Assembly (NCBI GenBank): GCA_007449985.2
Contig: VIIQ02000008.1
Location: 709,001-773,000 of the forward strand
Length of the DNA stretch: 64,000 bases
Origin: Desmodesmus armatus
Lineage: Eukaryota; Chlorophyta; Chlorophyceae; Sphaeropleales; Scenedesmaceae
Direction: 5' to 3'
Positions 58,401 through 64,000 of the stretch are shown here, one piece after another. A model generated the notes under the pieces. It searched no databases, had not been told where the DNA came from, and saw only the letters and a list, made by a program, of their open reading frames with translations. The translations under genes were made by a program, and so were the position numbers. Every line of letters begins with the position of its first letter. Positions within the stretch are counted from its first letter, which is position 1.

Positions 58401-61400
58401 ACGCACTGCGCACAAAGAAGGTAGGGGCTACAGAGCGGCACGGCTCTGCTCATGGAATGATGCATGCGTGCTGATTGCGTGCGTTGTGCTGTCTGTAGTA
58501 TGACAGCCGGCTATCTGCGGGGCTGCTTTTGGCAAGCGAGCATTTCACAACTTCAGCACACATCAACGCGACACACAGCTTGACATACGTGTTTCCCACA
58601 CCGGCATGGCTGCGCCTGCATGTTCTCTATCAGTGTGCTCACTCCTACTGCTGTGCTGCCTCTGCTTCCACTCTTTTCTGCTTTCTCCTCACTCTTTAGG
58701 TGTGCAAGACTGCCCCAGTTCCTGGTGAGACCAAGGTGTGGCAGTACATCACACTCATGAAGCGCATCTTCCTCATAGACTGCCCGGGAGTTGTGTACCA
58801 CCGCACCAACGACAGCGAGAGCCAAGCCGTGCTGAAGGGTGTGGTGCGTGTGGAGGGCCTGGAGGACGCCACACAGCATGTGGGGGCGGTGCTGGAACGC
58901 GTGAAGCCTGAGTACCTGGTGAGTGCCTGCTTTGATTTGATTTTTGCTTGGACTCCACCTCGGAGGAGTCAAATGGGTGGTGTGGTGTGTCGCGGCAGTG
59001 AAGTTGGGCTGTCGTGTAGTGTTACTGGACATGTGTGCAGGCGGATTGAAGATTGTGTTGTTGGTGTGTTGTGTGTGTGCCTGTGTGTGTTGTGTGTGTG
59101 CCTTGCCCAGCTGGCGTCCTGTGGTCTTTTGTGGGGTGGGAGCATGTTGTGTTTTGGTGGTGTGTGTAGACACAGGGAGTGCATCCAGCCAATGCAACCA
59201 TCCAAGGATGTGTGCGTGTGGGGTGCAGCTGTTGCTGACAAGTGCCAGGTGGTGATGATGAACCAACAAGTAATCAGTAGATAGAGACATCCGATACCCA
59301 ATGAGGATTACTCTTGTGGGAATCTCACTGAGCCACCAATGGTACCGTACTTTCATTTTGTTGACGTGGTGTTGTGCCAGCACAATCAGGTCTGCTGGTA
59401 TGTTTTATGCACCTAATGTTGCCCTCGATTGTTTGTCGTTATTGTAGCAATAGCACAAGTTCAGCCACACAATTGTCATTGGCAACATGTGCTGTGGGGC
59501 TCTGAAGTCCCTCCCTCCCACCTGGCTCACAATGCACACATGCAACTCAGATCAGCTAGCTGCAGCCTAATGTCTGTGCGGCAGTGTGATGGCCATGAAC
59601 CTACTGTTCTGCCGATGATGGCTAATTGTTTTAATTTCTTATCACTGGAAACAGTGACTTGACGAAAACCATACTGAAGGCAGAACACTTGTGTGCAATG
59701 CTCCGTTTGTGCATATTTTGTCTCATCGTCCCCCTATGTGGTCACATCACATCATTACTCACAGCTCCGTGCCTCTTCCCTGTTGTCCCCTCCCCCTCTT
59801 CCCTCCCCCCTGCCATCACCCCTTGCCTCCCATCCTCAGCGCCGTGCCTACCGCATCAAGTCCTGGGAGGACTCTGAAGACTTCCTGACACAGCTGGCCC
59901 GCCTGAGTGGCAAGCTGCTCAAGGGTGGCGACCCAGACCTCAACACAGCAGCGCGCATGGTCCTCTACGACTGGCAGCGAGGCAAGATCCCCTTCTACAG
60001 CCTGCCACCTGACTACACAGAGCAGCCGCCAGCTGCCGCCGCTGCTGCTGGTGCTGCCGCTGCAGCCGCTGCTGCTGGTGCAGCAGAGGGTGAGGAGGGC
60101 AGCAGTGCAGCAGCAGCAGCGGCAGGCGGCATGTTTGCTGAGGCTGTCACTGCTGACGATGCTGCGGCAGAGGCCGGGGCGCGGCCCGAAAACGCGGCTG
60201 CAGCAGCAGCGGCGCTGCGGGACGCGGCGGCAACGGTGCTGCGGCGGCAGCGGCGGGGTGCGATCCCTATCAAGGAGGGGTACTACCTGCCAGATGACGA
60301 GCAGGGGGGTGCAGCTGGGGAGGGGTCTGAGGATGGTGTGGGCTCGGATGAGGGGGATGAAGGTGGCAGCAGTGACAGCGAGCAGGGTGGCAGCAGCAGC
60401 GGCAGCGATGGTGAAGCGGATGATGATGCTGAGAGTGCATCTGAGGGGTCCTTGAGTGGAAGCGGGGATGAAGAGCAGGAAGACCCGGGCAGTGGGGATG
60501 AGGAGGACCCACAGGTTGCTGCAGCCGCAGCAGCAGGGCCAGGGAAGAAGCGGAGACGCAAAGGGGAGGCAGCTGCTGCAGCAGCAGCGGCTGCTGACAG
60601 TGGGGATGAGAGTGACGGCTATGGAGATGCTGGGCTGTCGTGGGAAGCTGTCCTGCAAGCTGTGCAGGTGAGCACCTGGGGTGTGTGTGGGGTGGGGGGA
60701 GGGGGGGGGGGTAGCTGGCAAAGAGTGCATCCAGCACTACATCGTGATGGTGTGCTTCTATTTTGCACAGGGTGCGTGGGATGGGATTATGTTTGTGCGT
60801 GCAGTGCTACAGCAGCAGTGTGAGAATGTGTGTTGTGGTTGCAGTGTCGAGTGTCCAAGTTGTGTGTTGAGTGTGTGCGGCGAAGATGGCTATGTCTCAT
60901 TCGGCGTATAGGCTCAACAAGCCATGCCGACAATCATTACATCACCACCCATAAACTGAGCCAATGCACACGGGTACACTCTTTTGTCAGTCAGGATGTG
61001 TCATATATTGCTTGTTTTCATGGATGTGGTGTGTCTCTGTGGTGTTATCTTGGTGTGTCGGTGGCAAGCTGGGATGATGAATACAGTTTTTACCTGTTGC
61101 CTTCCTAACGAGCTTATGCAATGATAAGTTTCTACACGAGATTACTGACCAGCCCATACCACCGACATAGTGTGCAGTGTTTGTTTGTGTGCCCCCGTAT
61201 GCTCTGTCCTGTGTTCTGCTAAGCATTGCAGTAGCAAGCTGTGACTCAGTCTTGCATTGTTCTTTACTCTTGCATTGCCCTGTACTAGAGTTGGGGTCTT
61301 GCATTGCCCCGTACTATAATTGGGGGGGAGTTTGGACTGGACATATTGCATCCTGTGCCTGACCATGTTCCTTGCGTATGTGTGTATTGCCTGCTGTTGC

Positions 61401-61594
61401 ATTCGCAGGCCGGTGATGCTGAGGATGCAGCAGGAGCAGATGTGCCTGCTGCTGCTACCGCCGCCGCTGCAGACCCCATTGCTGCTGCCGGTGCAGCAGC
61501 TGATGCAGCAGGCCCAGGGCGGCCAGGCAAGCGGAAGAAGAAGGGCAAGAAGCAGCAGCAGCAGTTGCAGCAGGATATGGCAACACTAGACTGA
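55451..61594 (+). CDS. NOG2: Nucleolar GTP-binding protein 2 (NOG2/GNL2), ribosome biogenesis GTPase
   Basis: A circularly permuted GTPase of the YlqF/YawG family that acts in maturation and export of pre-60S ribosomes in the nucleolus. Ten exons (55451-55558, 55639-55704, 56009-56147, 56459-56658, 57009-57069, 57315-57515, 58196-58420, 58700-58918, 59840-60666, 61409-61594) sum to 2,232 bases, 743 residues plus stop. The start [17 protein letters not shown] is basic, and the NOG2 N-terminal block is clear: [65 protein letters not shown]. The permuted G motifs follow in order G4 (NKCDL), G1 (GYPNVGKSS) and G3 (DCPG), after [19 protein letters not shown]. The C-terminal ~330 residues carry Ala runs, acidic Asp/Glu/Ser repeats and Lys-rich patches, longer than usual but typical in style. 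Both the start codon and the full exon chain are well supported. Confidence 0.95.
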
Positions 61595-62819
61595 GGCTCT
61601 GCGTGGTGGCTACGAGCCAGGCTCGCCAGCTGTGGTTGCTGTGTACAGGATGGTGTTGGGGGTTGTGTTGTGGTTGCCATCTGTGGCCACGCCCCATGAG
61701 TGCACATTATGGACCAAGGTACACTTGGCCTGTGTAACAACATGTGCTGGCATGTACGATTGTGGGCACAACTCCTTGAAGCTTTGTCCTGCCAGCAGCA
61801 CTGCTGCTACACTGCACAAGAACGCTGTACACATCCAAACATGAGTTGGCACACGCTGCAGGCAGAGTCACACTGCCCATGTGTGCTACCCACACCGTTC
61901 CAACCTGAGTTGACGTACGTGACGTACTTGATCCATCGCTGTGCCTCAGCTTCCGTTCTGACAGCAAGCAGGTTGAAAACTTTGTCAGCAGATGTGAGGT
62001 TGTGCAGGCTGCACCACACACAATGCCGCTGGGAGAACAGATGACCTGGCCAGCAGGCTGTCAGCAGCAAAGGCACACGCAGCGCGCTAACAACTGTAAG
62101 GTTTACGTCCACCAGGCGGCAGGCTGACCTGCACACCCTGCTGCGACAGGTGCTCACATGCAAGGTGTGGGTACAGCATGTATGCATCAGAGTGCATCTG
62201 AAGCTCCAAAGTCTGTGTTGGTTGTCCTTGTGGGCCCTCTGGCTTCTGGCTGTCCTGCCTGCCATGGTGGGTATATCCAGAGGCAGGTGGAACTTGCGAG
62301 CCGTCCATAACGATGCAAGTGATAAAGACGTTGGAGCTCCTCACGGATAGCAGGAAGACTTGGTCGTGGCCGTTCAGACAGGTGAGGTTTGACCAAGATT
62401 GTTTGAACCAGTGTGGCGACAGACCTTTTCAACGGTCTCTGCACTTCAACGTTGTCGGACCACGCATCACAGAATCAGTCGCAGGTGTTACGCCAGGCGT
62501 GAGTCCAAACACAGTGTGCATCGACAATCGTCTACATGCCGAAGCAACGCAGCTAACGAGCGAACGAATCCGTTCGGTGTCAGGGGAATCAATCCAAGGG
62601 GCAGTGGCGCAGATGGCCCCGTTGATTCTCAAGCAAGGGCTGAAAGGGCTGAAGCTGCTGTTCAGGTGCGGGGTGTTCCCGCTCGGCGGCGTGCTTCAAC
62701 CTACGTACCTGCAAATAGTCTTTGCATCTTCTCTCGAACGGGACCTGCTGCCCAGTGGTGAGACTTGCATGTCTTTGCTGTCTTGTTCAAACCTGCTGCC
62801 TGCACACCTACTGCTTCAG
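61595..62819. other. Intergenic and 5' region of the last gene
   Basis: NOG2 3'UTR with a TGTAA at 61733, then a relatively AT-rich stretch and probable 5'UTR or first exons of the next plus-strand gene. Two overlapping plus frames (62313-62867 and 62399-62761) lack coherent content. A short exon starting at an ATG near 62612 (MAPLILKQGLKGLK) is possible but unproven. Confidence 0.35.
61733..61737 (+). terminator. Candidate TGTAA poly(A) signal, NOG2 gene
   Basis: TGTAA lies about 140 bases after the NOG2 stop codon, a good position. Confidence 0.45.
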
Positions 62820-64000
62820 GGAGGCGCCCCACCAAGGCTTCCACAGCGGCTGCATCCAGGATTTTGATGCTGATTCCGATTGCTTCATTGTTTGGAGCGA
62901 TGACAGCAGGCAGCTCGTTGCCATACAGTTCAAGCAGTTCATGGTGGAACAGACTGGTGATGGACAGCTCGTGCTCAAGGTGCCAGCATGCACACTCAGC
63001 CCGGTTCCATCAACGTATGTGATCCCGGGCACCGCACAGCAGGCACATGGTACCCTGACAAGTAAGTGCGGCCCAACAGTTGCTCAACCTGTGCGACCTG
63101 TGTGAGGTGCATGTTGTGTGCTGACTGCAGTACGGCAGCCTGTAGACTGCAACAGTGGTGCAACAAGCTGCCAAAAGCTATCCCCTCAGCAAACTGTCGT
63201 GGACCTGCCCCTGCAGGTGCTGGCCCAAGCAGCCATGGCAGCTCCAGCTTTGTCACCCCCGAGGCCAGCCAACAGCTGTCAACTGTCCTGTCCCAGCAGC
63301 TCAGTGGGTTGATAGGCAGGTGTTTCTCCCACACAGAAGATGGCTTTGAAGTAGCAGCTCCTGAGCATTTACAGCAGCAACAGCAGCCCCAGCCAGCCAG
63401 CAACCCACTAGGCAGCAGTGCAGCGCCCATGGACTGCGACCAGCCGCAGCAGCAGCCACCGCTCGCAATACCCAGGGTGTCCCGCCATTCCACGGATAGC
63501 GCAGCGGATGACGGCAGCTACTGGGGCAGCCCTGTGAAGCATGACAGCAGCGCAGTCAATGCTGCCGCTGCTGCCCTTGCAGCAGCAGCAGGACAGCACC
63601 AGCACGGCAGCCACCCACCCAGCAGCATGCCTGTGCCCAGCGCCAAACGACAGCACATAGAAGCCAACAGCACGCCACCACAAGCAGCAGCAGGAGCAGC
63701 AGCAGGCAGCACTGCCCCAGCGACAAATGCGCTTAGCTCCTTCCAGGAGATCTCCCGCATGATTTCTCACCAGGGCGAGGACAACAGCCCCTTCACGCGG
63801 CCAGGCAGCATCAAAACCAGCCTAGCGCCTGGCCATGCTGCACGCCTGCTTGACGAGCAGGGCACGTGGGGCACACCGCAGGAGAACAGCCCATGGGGCA
63901 CGCCGCGGGAACAGCAGATGGGCAGCAACGCCACCAGCACGCCTACCAGCGGCAGCCATGACCAGCCCGGGCAGCAGCACAGCCACCACCACAGCGGGTC
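62820..64000 (+). CDS. Unidentified low-complexity protein, partial at window end
   Basis: Not recognised. One likely exon (62820-62979) encodes GFHSGCIQDFDADSDC, FIVWSDDSRQLVAIQFKQF and MVEQTG, a compact folded-looking piece. A second long open frame starts near 63217 or 63131 and runs open to the last base with no stop. It reads SSSFVTPEASQQLSTVLSQQL, then Gln/Pro/Ala/Ser-rich sequence, then DNSPFTRPGSIKTSLAPG and LLDEQGTWGTPQENSPWGTP. A splice from the donor at about 62958 (leaving one base) to 63217 would keep phase; the donor at 62980 would not. The FIVWSDD piece faintly recalls a heat-shock-factor DNA-binding domain, but the rest of that domain is absent, so I do not assign it. A regulatory or scaffold protein rich in SP/TP phosphorylation sites is a guess. 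Confidence 0.45.

Noticed and set aside
62820..62979. Heat-shock-factor DNA-binding domain
   Set aside because: Only a faint match (FIVWSDD); the helix-turn-helix and recognition helix are absent from neighbouring exons.
1..64000. Search for tRNA, rRNA, intact LTR or terminal-inverted-repeat elements
   Set aside because: No convincing B-box-plus-cloverleaf, rRNA motif, reverse transcriptase, transposase or long terminal repeat was seen by eye; a tRNAscan or Infernal run was not possible here.

Overview
The window is nuclear DNA from a green alga, most likely a chlorophycean. Genes are broken into many short exons by introns of roughly 150 to 700 bases that start GTGAGT/GTGAGC and end CTGCAG. 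Coding sequence is GC-rich and full of CAG/GCA runs read as Gln, Ala or Ser. TGTAA motifs, the usual chlorophyte poly(A) signal, lie downstream of several stop codons. The families found are plant/algal: AP2/ERF, DUF1997, KIN-12 kinesin, a PAT11-like DHHC enzyme, a GAF-PAS kinase, and exostosin with EGF modules. I saw no bacterial genes, rRNA, tRNA, CRISPR array or intact transposon.

Layout, left to right. (1) 1-8511, minus strand: a 3'-truncated, probably organelle-targeted coiled-coil protein; an AP2/ERF transcription factor; and a long helical-repeat-like protein whose last visible exon is splice-phase compatible with the AP2 exon. (2) 9493-20520, plus: a cyanobacterial-type Ser/Thr kinase with two C-terminal membrane helices, a DHHC palmitoyltransferase with an N-terminal zinc ribbon, and a DUF1997 plastid protein. 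(3) 20521-25332: mostly non-coding, with one minus-strand secreted Cys-rich protein. (4) 25333-37156, plus: an EGF-exostosin (GT47) glycosyltransferase and a GAF-PAS-kinase. (5) 37157-40362: no supported gene. (6) 40363-61594: a DJ-1/PfpI gene (minus) diverging from a giant KIN-12-type kinesin (plus, about 12 kb), then the ribosome-biogenesis GTPase NOG2/GNL2 (plus). (7) 62820-64000: the 5' part of an unidentified low-complexity protein running off the window.

These are independent eukaryotic genes; nothing suggests an operon-like pathway. Loose themes are plastid biology (kinase, DUF1997, possibly the coiled-coil protein), cell surface and secretion (exostosin, secreted Cys-rich protein), and growth or division (KIN-12, NOG2). 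Splice sites were worked out by eye. For NOG2, DJ-1 and the secreted protein the whole exon chain keeps frame and sums to a whole number of codons; for the long helical protein, the kinase N-terminus and the last gene the structure is incomplete. I found no convincing wholly new system. The best leads are the possible helical-protein/AP2 fusion, the intronic G-run and TG-rich splice-site patterns, the orphan secreted protein, and the insertions in the kinesin motor.
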